64,000 nt of DNA, from NCBI GenBank assembly GCA_003439945.1, contig QVRM01001782.1:1467501-1531500 (forward strand), read 5' to 3'. The translations under genes were made by a program, and so were the position numbers. The notes below the pieces were generated by a model. That model was not told the origin of the DNA. It saw nothing but the letters and a program-made list of their open reading frames with translations, and did not search any database. Below are positions 11,838 through 23,489 of this stretch, one piece after another; within the stretch, counting starts at the first letter, position 1, and the number at the start of each line of letters is the position of its first letter. The stretch comes from Dermanyssus gallinae. Lineage: Eukaryota; Arthropoda; Arachnida; Mesostigmata; Dermanyssidae.

Positions 11838-11882
11838 AATAAACAGCAAATCGTAGTTTTAGTATAAGCAACAAGAATAAAA
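11838..11882 (+). terminator. Two candidate polyadenylation hexamers (AATAAA)
   Basis: AATAAA occurs at 11838-11843 and 11877-11882. These are the first perfect hexamers I noticed on the + strand downstream of the Gprk1 stop. They would imply a 3' UTR of about 2.2 kb. A lone hexamer is weak evidence. Confidence 0.25.
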
Positions 11883-11999
11883 CCCAGCCGCTATAACAAC
11901 TGGCACGACAACGATAAAAACGGCATGGCACCGACAACCAGAACAACAACAGCATCACCACCGCAAACAGTTATGGATTTTAGAACAGCAGTTATCATG

Positions 12000-14011
12000 G
12001 CGGCACTGACGTCGCCTTGACTTACCTTGCCGATCATACTGGGATAGATTGTAATAAGTAGCAAGGGTTTGTGATTGTGTCAGTAGTTCGACCTGTTAAC
12101 AAGTGTCTCTGTTCTGGCGTCATATCCTGTAATTAGCAATCCTGAAAAGTGTTACGGTTCATCGAACACTAAGCGCCGCATCGTGCCCAACATCCTGTCT
12201 CTAGTCGGTATCACGTCCTAGTGAAGGCGATTTATTATTTATCGACTTTTCGTGTACAGCACTAGACAGCGACAACTTTGCAAATGGGGAGCGTCGTAGA
12301 CATTTGGTTCCTCCAAAATGGCTTGTTTGAGAAGCGGCACTGTCGAGTCATCTGGTCACACGGTTCAGACATAAAATTGGTGTTGTGGATTGACTGATTT
12401 GCCGACCTAACCACGGGAGTCTTGTTTGTGTTATGTATTTGCAATATTTGCTTAGTTTCGCACTAGATATGTTCTGTTCATGGAAAACATTAGGTACTTC
12501 TAGTGCATGCACGTTGATATTTTATGTATATTTCATCGTTTTTAATGTAAACAGTGTATAGGATTATAAGATGAGAACTATTGTTTCCTGTTGGTAGCTG
12601 TTTGTTGTCGTACAAATCTATCAATCCCTAGCGTCAAAACTGTTTACGGTCCAATTGTTGCAGGAACACTAGTGTGAATATCATGACTTACTGCTGTTTC
12701 ATCTAACGGACGCTTTTTCGACGTTCAGGCAGACAACGACATGACGACTGCGTTGTCACGTTCTTACGATATTCTACAAAATTCTACAAAAACGCGGCCA
12801 GTCACCGTCCACCGTTCGGCTTATACGACGTAGGCACGCCGTTGTTTGTTGCTGTGTTGTAAGTTTAACCCCAATAGGAGAGCATCCGTGCGTTTTTCGG
12901 GTGAGAGAATCCGTGTCTCGGCAGAAGGCAAGTGAAGGACAATTTAAGTATGCCTGTAATAACTTGTACTATTGTTCTGGTTCTCGTTGATTATTATACG
13001 GCTGTGGGTCACCATCGTGTGACCATCACTGTGGGCTCCGACATCTAGTGTCGCCTCGATGAGAATGCTCTATGCGTGACTGCCAATTTTGCACACCATC
13101 GATATGTCTGTCCTCCCTATTGTGAATCTACTGTCATCAGCACTGCCCCTCGGCTTGCTGAGCTAAGGTAGCTCCGTTTTGGAGTGTGTTGTCCATAAGT
13201 AATACTGCCCTCTCCGCCCGTATTGCCACGTAGTAGATGGCAAGAATCTAGTCTAAGCACAAATGGTTAGGACGCAAAAGGTGGCAATCCAGCATGGGGA
13301 ACCCAAAGGGCTTGGCCCCAATACGGTGAGTTTTTGGACCAAACACAGCCTTCCTCTTAGCGTCTTTCCCTGCATACGGTCAATCACATGTGAATAATTT
13401 TTTAATACATGTCTCAAGCCCAGAAAATCTCACAGTGGTGCGGCCCGTTAGATTCTGACGTCCTTCAAGCTTGATAATGACGCCAATAGCGGCCCTTTGT
13501 ACTAGTGGAAGCAAACTAGAACTGCGGATGTTTGTTTCGACACTGTAACAAAGGTCGCGCAGCGAAGTTTAGTTCTACATTCGAGCAAGCATTAATTTAT
13601 TATGATCGTATAAAGAGTACTATGCACAATGGCTTATAGTGTGACATAAGTCGTTCATGATGTGACATACTTACTTTATATCAGCATTCACTCGATGTCG
13701 TCCTATGTGTTTACTATGCGCCAGTGGGACTCAAGAAAGCTACTCCCTCAGTTTCCCCCCTGCTTGCTGCTATACTATTTGTTTTAACCTTGGTGGCTTT
13801 TCCGGGAGCTGAACGTGTGTGCAAAGGCGTGACAGGCTTGGCTCTATGTTGTGTTAGTCCCTATTGCTGCCGGAGACTGCTCCTTGGTTGGTCTTAATTC
13901 CGATGAGGACCCTTATTTGGTGATTATTTGAACCCTTGCACTTTAGATCGCAGCGAAATCTGCACACTGTTAGCTCCAAATGAATACAAAACGTTGAATT
14001 ATTCTTCCCAC
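12000..14011. other. Intergenic DNA without recognised features
   Basis: I see no long open frame, RNA gene, repeat family or terminal repeat here on either strand. Composition is unremarkable. Confidence 0.6.
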
Positions 14012-14240
14012 TTTTTTTTATTGGGGGTTGGATGGTAATGCACGAACTCTTTTTACTGAGACACCTGTGCTCTCAGTTTTTCCGATCACGGTCGGATCAT
14101 TTTAGTCCACGTCGGCATTCACCTTGTCAAAATTGGGACCCATGAAAACCAATTTAGGAGTGGCCTGTCTGGGTCTCGAACCATGCTTCCCGAATGCAGG
14201 GCAAAGGCTTTTGCCACTAAGCCATCTTGCTCGGTCATTA
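14012..14240 (-). mobile_element. tRNA-headed SINE-like element (family distinct from the 19-24 kb SINEs)
   Basis: On the - strand a perfect A box TGGCTTAGTGG (14214-14224) is followed after 31 bases by a B box GGTTCGAGACC (14172-14182), the spacing of a class I tRNA. About 140 bases further the unit ends in AATAAAAAAAAG (near 14012-14024), a poly-A-like tail. Acceptor and T stems do not pair well, so it is not a functional tRNA. The flanks ggaggaatataat and ggaagaataatt may be a degraded target-site duplication. Confidence 0.6.
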
Positions 14241-16441
14241 TATTCCTCCCCTTGTTTACTCACAAACTGCCATTCAAGATATAAAAATAGCATCTGAGCA
14301 TAAGGAAACTTATGTATAGACGTTTCGTACTAGACCCTGTCAGAACATGTCTACTTTATCCAGGTGGAAACTGAAGAGTTGCCGGCAGCAAAGGGGCGCA
14401 AATGGTTTGCTCCATAGGGTCAGCTTATATATATATAAATATATATATTATATATATATAGCTGCCGCGGACCTGATCGCAATCGATGCTTTGCGTCGAG
14501 CCAGCCCCGGACTACATCCATGAACACTACACACAACAATACACGTTAGCACATCGAAGCCACTGCTGTGCACTGTGAAGTCCCATCGGATGTCTACCAC
14601 ACATACCAATATTGTACTTATATACATACATAGACACATAGATAGACAGGCAGACACATATATGCATATATACAGCAGAATATCCCCCTTTTGAGCACGC
14701 ATAGGGCAGCAAGCTGTGTATTTGTCAAGCACGTTGTCATTTTCATCGTCGTCGCCGTCGTAGTAGTAGTAGTAGTAGTGAGCGTTAATGTGTATTACCG
14801 CTGACTGCACTCCCAGCGGTACTGTTCACTGTTCATTGCGTAGTGCGACTGTTGCCCTTGCGACGCGCCATCGTCCCCGCTCGCCGGCGGCGTTGTACAT
14901 GTTACTCATCATTCAAATTAGGCATTTTATTGCATATATATATATATAAGCCATTGTATACTTAAGAGAGTTGGACGTCACAGCGAAGTCGAAGGAATGT
15001 GCGCAGCTGACCTTGGACCTTCACTTGCTATTTATAGACAGCAAAGTTAGTAAGTAATCTCTAACATCAACAGGAACAACAGCAGAAGCAAAATAATGCC
15101 AATAATGATGATAATAATCATATAGTAACACAATAGCAGCGGTAACGATGGCCGTTGTTACACCTGTTTAAGTGGACAGAAATAAAAGAAAATGACGTAA
15201 GCAAAAAGCAGTAGCACTAATTGATATGTGTAGACATATAACGACAACAACAATAGTAGTAATGAACCATGTGTCGAAAGGTGATTGGCACAAAACACCA
15301 ATCATGCGAACAAATTTTATTAGTTTGATGCTGTTAGCAGAGCAGCACTGAGCAGAGATCCACTACTACTATTAGTACTAGGAATGACGCGTGGATACGG
15401 CAAACTTTAGTATATTTATTGTTTAAGAAAAAAACATTATTATTAAGATGATAATGAAAACGAGAATCACGCAAGTGGTGGGGGAAATGAAGACACTCCA
15501 GTATGAACGTAGAGAGATTTAGGGTAAAAGATCACCGCACTTCGGCGGATCCGGCGATATTCGACGATCGACGTTTGTTTACGCTGGCTGGAGATCTGTT
15601 TCAAGCTGAATTGGATGAGTGGAATAGTTAGTGGAATAATTTGTTCACTGACGTAGAGAGAGATACGTAATCAACAAAAGGTCGGATCTGATCAATAGTC
15701 GTCCGACTGTCTAGGCTCACAGGCGGTAGATAAACGGCATAATTATCATTGGTTGTTCTAGTTCGAATAACGTTAGAGGTCGCCGACAAGTACGCCGGCG
15801 GCCGATTAAGACCAATATTCGGTAATTTGGTGTTTATCATTGTCATCATCGTCCTCAAAGTAAGCTTAGCTAGATGAGTGGTCGATGATTGACGTATGAT
15901 TAAACGTCCAGTCGTTCCAGTTTATCGAGTCCGTTGCCGAACTGCTGGAGACTCACCCCGTACGGCCCGTGTGTCGCCATTGGTCGTGGCCTGCACTCTC
16001 GTTGCGTTCTCCATGAACGACGTGTTCGTCGTTCTCATTTAATCAACGCGGTCGGCGCACAGCTACATTGAAGCAGGCATCTAGCATACCCTGAACACAG
16101 CACGACAACCAAAGCAACCAGAAGCAAATACATTGCGTAAAAGTATCCTGAATAGGTAGAATAATTGAGGCTGTAATACACGATGTATACTAGGACAGAT
16201 GCAACTACAACAACCATAACAGTAGCAGTAGTAATAGAACGAACGGTAAGCACAGTGGACACTGGCACACCAGAAATACGCTTCCAAAAAACAGATAAAC
16301 GCCAATCGTGACAACGACAAGACTACAAGACACAACAATATGGTTTTTAATATAAGTCGTATAATAAAGACATAACATTGGTAATAGAAATTAAACAACA
16401 GCAGCAACAAAAAGAACAACATACAATCATATTTTTTAACT

Positions 16442-16492
<51 letters not shown>

Positions 16493-18100
16493 TCATGTTA
16501 ATTGTCATATTTGAATGAATAAATTACGAAGTTTATATATATATATATATACATTTTTTTTGCATTACGTTAAATAGTGTTTATGTCATCATTGTCATTA
16601 GCATTTTAATCGTTACCATAATTGAGAATGGGCAATGGTTATTAATGTCATTATTGTTACAAAACATTCAACAAATAATTCATAATTTATGTGACGATTA
16701 CCCGTACCAAGGGCAACACTGTTATTATTATTGTTGTTAATGTTTAGATTTTAATTGTCATTATTAAAAATAGTATTACTATTGTTAATATGTGAAATGT
16801 AGGTGAATGTCCCTAGGATACTCTTTAGAAGCGAGAATGACGTTCGAAGAGATGTTCGCAAAGTTAGCAATGTCCGTGCAAATTTTGAATAATAAATGTT
16901 AATTACGATGATTATTAGCATTACCATCAACCGCAATGATTTTAAGTAAGTAGATGTATATATATATATATATATATATACGCGAAAACCAGTCTACCCG
17001 AGGCCATCCATTTATCCGATTTTACTCGACCACCGCTTTCATGACAATACTCATTATTATTCTTGCAAGATTCTGCTTCTCTCGCCTGTTGATATTCTCT
17101 CAAACCTGTTGAATATTGTTTCCATTTAGCACTAAGTTTTCCATTCTTTTTGCTTTTTAACGGTGGTAAACGGCATTTTTTTTATTTTTGCATGCGGAAT
17201 TTCTTCCATAATCCAGCTACTATATTATATTGAGGCGGCATAGGCGGCGAGGCATGAGGCGGCATATCAGACCAATGCCGCCTTATGCGTCTGTGTCCGC
17301 TTTTTTCTGCAAACGAGTGTTCAGCAGATAACCGCTTCTGCCCTAATGTAAGAGAGTCCAATCCTCCTGATCAGCACGAGTTCACTGCAAACGTATCCAG
17401 GAGGACGCATTCTGAGTCTTCTAGTGCCTAAGCAGCCCAATGTGTAACATCCCATATAGTCAATGCATATTATTGACGCAGCCACCGTGGCTCCCCTCCA
17501 CCTTCTTGTTACGGGGACCGACACTGCGATTATTGAAAGCAAGAATTATACCATAGTGCGGACATTTGCTGACGTAAAATAGCGATAAATCACTTAACAA
17601 TGCTGTCCTCTGTAGCGATGTCTCTCCCTGTCTAAACTTTATTGCAATAATTATTGACAAGGCGGTCGAGACGATGTCTCTGGATGCTGAGTTAAAAGCA
17701 GCTCAAAAATCGACGAAAAGCGCACACGTGTTTTAGCAATTTCTAAAAAGATTTAGCTTGCTATTGCAAATAAGAGGTCTTTTCTAAGACCATGCTGATG
17801 AAGTAGGTCCACAGCTTACGCCAATGACACCTTGTCCCTGATGCTATGAGCAGTTTACAAACCCTTGAATTTGGCTCTAGGGTACGTTGTTCGTCGGTCG
17901 TTTTCTTATCTTCAAGCGGCCTCACTTCAAAATCACCCCAGACGTCGTGCTTTCTAAGCCAGGAGCGCTTCTTGACGCTCCAGGTGGCTAGACAACAAAG
18001 TCCATGAAGTCACGGCCCATTTTCCCCTGGGCCTGTTTAGGAACTGCCGAGAACCGATCAACCTTGACCAGATGCTGAGAGCATGGTGTGGCATCGGTAG
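14241..18100. other. Intergenic AT-rich DNA with (TA)n microsatellites
   Basis: Holds (TA)n tracts near 14425-14460, 14932-14949, 16449-16488, 16536-16552 and 16957-16980 and scattered ATT/AAT-rich sequence. Open frames at 17321-17660 on the - strand have no recognised domain. Three AATAAA-like motifs are present but there is no gene to assign them to. Confidence 0.6.
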
Positions 18101-18130
18101 TGGTACTTCATGAGTAGGTACCAGAAACAT

Positions 18131-18216
18131 TTCGGTATCTAGGCGTAAAAACAGAGCTTTGGATGACGATGATTCGGTATCTAGGCGTGAAAACAGAGCT
18201 TTTGGTTGAACGATGA
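18131..18216. repeat. 42-bp tandem duplication
   Basis: Units at 18131-18172 and 18173-18216 share ttcggtatctaggcgt followed by aaaacagagctt with small differences. On the + strand each reads RYLGVKTE, which resembles the YLGV motif after the reverse transcriptase palm of LINEs. The surrounding frame is too decayed to prove it. Confidence 0.6.
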
Positions 18217-19263
18217 CATTGGAAGGGTGCGTCTGAAGATCACGCTCGCAAAATTAAATGTTGCCTCCCAGGGGGTTACCTTGTCGATGCCTACGTTGAC
18301 TGCAAAAACATCAATCACCGAGCTCTTGAAGTGATTGAGAAAAATTAGAACCGATGCAAAATTTACTATCTTCTATCTTTACTATCCTCTCTAGGCTTGC
18401 ATAACATCGCAGGCAAGTGTATTAAAGACATAATACTAATTTCAAATGGTGGCTATTTTGTCAAACATATATCTATCATTAAGTCGTTTTTATCCTTTGG
18501 TGGTTAGCGCACCTCCTTCCCTAACCTTCACTCTATAATCTCCTGGTGACCCAGATCTCCATAGAACAGTGCTATGGGCCACCAGGAGAAGTGGCGAGTG
18601 CCCTATCGGATCTTTTGGCCGGGGGTCGCTTACGGGTTCCCCCACATGTCAAACGCACTTTGCCACACCCAGCCCTTGCAAACCCGTTTGATTTTAAGTT
18701 GCGCTTTTTTTTTGCCGCGTCGGCTTCAAAATGATTTTGCTTCTTCTCACATCTTCAGTCTTTGGTTTTACCACCTCATGTGCTACTTCCGTTCCAACTT
18801 CAAACGCCTGGGTTGAACCTAGGATGTACTCCACGAATACAATTCAAAATACTATTTCGCGGGCGGTCCTGAACTTCGAAGAGCGTTATTCTCACTCTAG
18901 TGCATCTCTCGCGAATCTGTTTAATCGCTAATGGGGCCTATTCGGAAGCGGTCTGATTGGAAGTTTCCACGCCCGTGCGGATCTGTGTCACGAAAAAGGG
19001 TTCGTGTTTACTGAAGTTAAGTTGTGCCTGTGACAGGAGTCCGCACTCCTCCGCAAACAGCCCAAGCCCGTCTTCGATAATGGCTTCACATCATTTGGCT
19101 AAGGCGCTTAGTAAACAGGTTGACCGGTACTCTTCATTCGCAGGGCAACAGGAGCTTAACTGCAGCCGGGCGAACGCCGTAAGGGCCTGGAGCTTTCCCG
19201 TCTTGAGCTTGTTAGCTACTAGGTCAACTTCAAACGGCTGGATTACAGGGAATTCATCTTCTG

Positions 19264-19925
19264 CTACTCGGGTGTGTTCTCATAAGCAGCTCTTATAAAC
19301 AAGCCGTGAGTCGGGAAAGGCTTAGCAAGGATGTCGGCTGTTTCCTGTTCGTTAAGTCTGTTACCGTATACAATTCTGTATGGTTTGCCCATGGGTCCTC
19401 TTGGACTTGTTTTAGGAGCTATTGCCAGCATTTTGTTTTTAACAATGGCGTGCTTGAGAATTACTTTGCTTCTTTTATACCCAGTGAGTGCCTGCATATG
19501 CTCTTCGTTGTCGAGCCCGGTGGCGTGGGGCATCCCGCTTGCAGCCTTGCGACCGGAGAAGACACATAGGTGCGCGTGTTCGAGCCCCACCGTTGCACAT
19601 TTGTATGTAATGGGTCCGTCTATGAAGCAATGCGAAAAGCAGCGTCCCATGGACGTAAAATCTTGGCTGAGAGTCAGCCCAGAAAATATATATATGCTCT
19701 TCGTTGTCTCAGTGGATCTGCTTCACTGCCCTTCTGGCTTTGTTGCATTATTTGCGCTTATCGGCAATGCATGTGTTCCTTGCCGTCTTGGGTGCATCTT
19801 CACCGTTGCGGTTTTTGCACACGCCTTCTCGAGGTTGACCTTGAGCTGCTCCCGAATCTTGGAAAGATCGGATTGCTTTATTTTGCTTATTACAGCTTTC
19901 TCTGATGCTGAAACAATGGAGTAGT
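19264..19925 (-). pseudogene. LINE ORF2 linker between endonuclease and RT, split by a SINE
   Basis: The - strand frame runs from an Ala/Lys-rich segment (about 19709-19925) through the SINE insertion into EEHMQALTGYKRSKVILKHA, then SPRGPMGKPYRIV. This pattern (basic helix, then xPWGxPYKI, then LFPxHP) is typical of ORF2 proteins of R1-group non-LTR elements between the nuclease and the RT. It contains in-frame stops. Confidence 0.65.
19513..19691 (+). mobile_element. tRNA-derived SINE, copy 1, with 17-bp target-site duplication
   Basis: The unit starts gagcccggtggcgtgg (A-box region) and has a B box tgttcgagccc, followed by the family body ggtccgtctatgaagcaatg and ending gagtcagcccagaaaa. 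It is flanked by an identical 17-bp duplication, atatgctcttcgttgtc, at 19496-19512 and 19692-19708. Part of that match (ttgtc) coincides with the element start, so the true duplication is 12-17 bp. It is inserted inside the decayed LINE. Confidence 0.88.
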
Positions 19926-20317
19926 TTAGAGATTTAACCGAATCTCCACACAGAGATGATCGCTACACCTTCCGCGCTATCTGAGAGTTTTGGAGTGTTA
20001 TGTCTACGTATGATTCGTAACTGTAGCGCCAAAGGGTCACTTGCGTATTGCCGTTGAGAACGCATAAGTAGTTTGACGCTGCTCATTCTAAAAGGGTTCG
20101 CCCCGCTTGTCTGTCCGCTGAGAGAATCATATCTCTGCTGCCGAGTTAAAATCTCCGGATATTAACAAACAAAGTGCCCGGTTTCAGGCTAAGTATTGAC
20201 GTCGTGAGATTGGCCAGGAGTTGTTCGAACTCCTTGTGTGGGCAGGCGGGGCTTATATAGCATTCTCCCTACACCTTTCGCTTTAATCTAGTTTTTTAAA
20301 GTATGATTACCAAATAG

Positions 20318-20587
20318 TCAAGTGTCGTATGCGGAGTCAATCACCCAGTTATTAGCTCCTTTTCTTGATTTTTTGTCGGCCGAGGTATAGGAGGCATATG
20401 GTCGTGCGAGGTTTATGCCCCTTCTCAGCAGAGGTGTAACACTGAAAGTTTCTACTTTGCAGTCACTAGCAAAATGACCCTCATTGCCGCATTTGTAGCA
20501 ACTCTGTACAACGGCGTTTTTGCGTTTGCATTGTTTGGCTGTGTGTCCCAGTTGAGATCCCAGTTGTGTCCTTGAGTCTTGTAGCAT
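20318..20587 (-). pseudogene. Retroelement Gag/ORF1 fragment with CCHC zinc knuckle
   Basis: An 89-codon open frame contains CYKCGNEGHFASDC, a complete CX2CX4HX4C knuckle, preceded by GHTAKQCKRKN, the 3' half of a second knuckle whose first cysteines are gone. It ends NNWVIDSAYDT. In R1-like LINEs paired knuckles end ORF1. In copia elements a knuckle is followed about 50 residues later by a WxxDSG protease motif. Either origin is possible. Confidence 0.6.
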
Positions 20588-21639
20588 GTAGAGAGGGCGA
20601 TCTCAAGTATTTCCGGCAACTTTTTCTCATCTCACCACCGTCAAGAAGGGGTCGATTTTCGTAGGACGACAGTCACAGTGGGACCGGTATATCTTCTGGT
20701 GTCTATTTCTCCCCCAGTTCTCTGCCGCGTCAGCAAACGTTGCACCACTTCCTGGTTTTCCTTCACAACTCTCATGAAAATATCGCCACCTTTACCTGCG
20801 GTGACTGTCTGTATTCACATTCCTGCCTTTTGTCTGTGAACAAGTCTTTTCATCATGTATTGTGAGAAGTCTTCTTTTCAGTATCTATGCGGACACATCT
20901 CTGCTTCTCTGGTGGAGGCAAAGCGCCGCGTCACGCACGGCAAAGCTAGTCTTTTGTGATGTCATCCTTACGTCCGGTCCTTCTGCAGCATGTTTCTATT
21001 GCATTTCTAATTGTATCTTCTTCCCATTCTAGGGAGATGTCAGGACCAAGGGATATTAAGCTTGAAGACTATGACCCTTTTCTAGTGTTTAAGAGAGAAC
21101 CTCTAAAAACGTTTCTATTATCTTGCGGCGAATCACTCCAATTACCAAAGTGCTCAACAATTTTGAAGGGCCAACTGTGATTTCTTCGTCTTCTCGAACC
21201 TCTTCGGCGTCGGCATGGTCCAGTTTAAGCTGTATGCAGTTTCCTAGAACTGCAACTCTACCAGACTGCAGGCTAGAGGTATTTTTGGCTAGCGGAAATT
21301 GTCAGTCATTTTTTTGCATTGCGTTTTCGGATCCTCTGGTGACAAAAATTACTCTGATGTTCTTTTGAGTAGCTATGCTGTCTAAGGAAAAACGTGTGTT
21401 TTTCAATACTGGCTGAGGCCTTTTTTTATAAGTTTGATAAAGACTAAAAGCGTTTCCGTTTCGACAATCTGATCCTCAGTTTTTTTTGGTTTGTCTTGCG
21501 CGTGTTCTATCTTCTTTTGGCAGTTTTTCATGGTGATTCGTCCGATTTGGGGGGTTCTGGCACGGGCCTGAGACTTTTTGTCGTGGCCTTCCATCGCTAC
21601 AAATATCGATAGACGGCCAACAGACCGATCCACTCGAAT

Positions 21640-21959
21640 GGGGTTGTTGTCGTTGTGCTTGTTATTACGCTTCCACAGCAGTCCATTGGACGCCGCAATG
21701 GACTGCTGGGGAAGAAATTGCTGGGAAGAAATTTTATATACACCCTTGCTGGGTGCTTTTACTTTAAGCTCTTAAGAAGTTCTGTCACCGCCTTAAGATC
21801 GGCAACTTATTCCTCGTCGTATGCGGCGAGCTCTGTGTTTTCACGGGTTTTTCTCGCGGTTTTGGTCTCGTGACACGTGTGAGGTGTGCCGCTCTCTCTC
21901 TCTCTCTCTCTCGAGTCTTCCGAGACAAGGTGTGAGTGACAAGGGCTAGATGTAAGCTT
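21640..21959. other. Flank between LINE and SINE copy 2, with hairpin and CT repeat
   Basis: Contains a perfect inverted repeat (21676-21708) and a (CT)n tract at about 21893-21912. A Lys-rich open frame on the - strand (21403-21633) may be the decayed N-terminus of a retroelement ORF1, but no motif proves it. Confidence 0.4.
21676..21708. repeat. Perfect inverted repeat, 13-bp arms
   Basis: cagcagtccattg and caatggactgctg separated by seven bases, in the transposon-rich intergenic stretch. Confidence 0.9.
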
Positions 21960-22143
21960 ATTGTCGAGCCCGATGGCGTGGTGGCTAAAATCTGCGCCTC
22001 GCAACCGGAGGAGACCTATATGTGCGCGGGTTCAAGCCTTACCGTTGCGCATTTGTATTTATGCGGGTCCGTCTATGAAGCAATATGAAAAACAGTTCCG
22101 TGGATGTTAAATCTCGGGTGAGGGTCAGCCTGAAAACTTCACT
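21959..22143 (+). mobile_element. tRNA-derived SINE, copy 2, with 12-bp target-site duplication
   Basis: Same family as copy 1: ttgtcgagcccgatggcgtg, B box ggttcaagcct, body gggtccgtctatgaagcaat, and end gagggtcagcctgaaaac. A 12-bp duplication, tagatgtaagct, flanks it at 21947-21958 and 22144-22155. Confidence 0.87.
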
Positions 22144-22609
22144 TAGATGTAAGCTGTTGATCCTTCTGCGTGATATTTCGAAGTGTATAACTTTTTCTTT
22201 GATTTTATTACTGAGCAAACGCAGTTTTTTGTTGTCTACCGCCTTCTATATTCGTCTGTTCCGTGTTAAGGGTCGTTTATATTGATTGCTTAACTCTTCC
22301 GGTCTTCTATCAGAGTTTTTTGATAAGTGTGCACTAATGTCCTTATGGCGACATTAATGTGTGCGACCACACAAACTATATATATATAATTCACAGTCGT
22401 ATAGATCTTCAGGTTATCTGCGTACAGTTTGTATGACCATCTGACATATATTTTTAGCCAATATCAATCATATTTAATTTACTCAAATAGAGTACGTACA
22501 AGATGGTTCATGTTATTAATAAACACAATTATTTGTTGTCCTGCTGTTTCACCGAGAGAAGAAGTGCAAAGAAGTCGAGCGTTCCTACCTCCGTCGATGC
22601 CTCCGTAAC

Positions 22610-23044
22610 TTAGTGTCGCCACTCTCCCAAGAATTGGTTAAGTGGCTTCGCTACAGGCATACGCAGCCTAAGCCGAAGCATGTCCACCATCAGCGCACAG
22701 TCCGACAATTCATACACGAAGCGGCTTCTCGTTCTCATTGATAGGCAAAGTACTCGCTTCGTGTATAGTGTAAAGCACTTCTCAAGCAAATTGAAATTCG
22801 CTTGAGATAGGTGTTGCCACATTCTGCCTAAGCTATATGCCAACTTTGGCAGAGTTTTTAGCATAAACAAGCGCACTGCCGTACCAACAGACAGTCGCCG
22901 TACATCTCCGACCCCTCCGTAGAGAGCTGCCAGTGCCGAGTTGAAAGACACTGTCCTCGATGTGTGCAGTGAAAGATGTTTCCCTGTAGCTAATCCGGAG
23001 ACCCAAGTATGGGAAAGAGTATACAGACTATAATGGGCTCTCAC
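22610..23044 (-). pseudogene. LINE ORF2 C-terminal (post-RT) fragment
   Basis: A 144-codon open frame on the - strand contains YSLGRMWQHLSQANFNLLEK, then a block CLSMRTRSRFVYELSDCA and LRLRLRMPVAKPLNQFL. This helical pattern (hydrophobic YGxxxxWxxL, LExxxxxYLKR, TRSRxVYEL) is typical of the region after the RT palm in arthropod non-LTR elements. No catalytic palm motif is included and the element is truncated, so it cannot be active. Confidence 0.55.
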
Positions 23045-23489
23045 AGCAACGAATTTGTAGCTAAACGTCCTTCACGACGAAACTTAATTGCCTTGGTGTT
23101 ACGTTTTGTTCTTACTTATTTGCTTACATGTATATCTAAAATAAAGAAGGTACAGAGCAAAGAGTGTATCATTGAGAAATATCAGGGGTTTACAGAGGTG
23201 GCAAAGATAGGAATTTATCGTCCTTGATGACAAACAGTCGAATACTCAATGATCTCAATGATAATAGATAATAGTCAAAATGAATACAACTGCCTGATCG
23301 ACCTGAGCACGGCCCATTTTCTAGTTAATCTACCTACATAACATTTGTATCCTGTTCAGGCGTATTCCATCGCTCTTGGACGCTGAAACAAATAGCTTAA
23401 AATCTCTTGTTTGTCCCTCTAAAACACTTGCTAAATATGCAGTTGCGGGGGGCCAAAACACGCCGAAGAGTGCCCGACTGTGGGTGGTT

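Larger units (their letters stand above)
9620..12000 (+). other. Probable Gprk1 3' UTR and flank with low-complexity, partly coding-looking block
   Basis: Follows the TAA at 9617. It includes a candidate terminal exon (10010-10330), a CAG/CAA/ACT/GAC-rich block (10540-10700), a (TA)n tract (10899-10925), a GT-rich tract near 11361-11390 and two AATAAA hexamers at 11838 and 11877 that could end a long 3' UTR. Where the transcript ends cannot be fixed from sequence alone. Confidence 0.4.
18957..20590 (-). mobile_element. Decayed non-LTR retrotransposon (R1/jockey-like): ORF1 zinc knuckle, endonuclease, linker, RT start
   Basis: Pieces occur in the correct 5'-3' order on the - strand. A Gag-like zinc knuckle CYKCGNEGHFASDC lies in 20318-20587. 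An AP-endonuclease segment follows: YISPACPHKEFEQLLANL (about 20200-20265), then ISGDFNS (20141-20160), whose GDFN is the family signature. An R1-type linker comes next: a basic KARRAVKQ region, then SPRGPMGKPYRIVYGNRL and LAKPFPTHG (19264-19650). Then FPVIQPFEVDLVANKLKTGKAPG (in part, 19180-19270) and an RT motif-0/1 segment, CLLSALAK...GLLSQAQLNF (19040-19160). Frameshifts, stops and a SINE insertion show it is dead. Most of the endonuclease N-terminus is missing. The WVIDSA after the knuckle also resembles a copia protease, so the zinc-knuckle piece could belong to a separate element. Confidence 0.75.

Noticed and set aside
14160..14240. Functional tRNA gene on the - strand
   Set aside because: A and B boxes are present, but the acceptor and T stems do not pair. 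Better explained as a SINE head.
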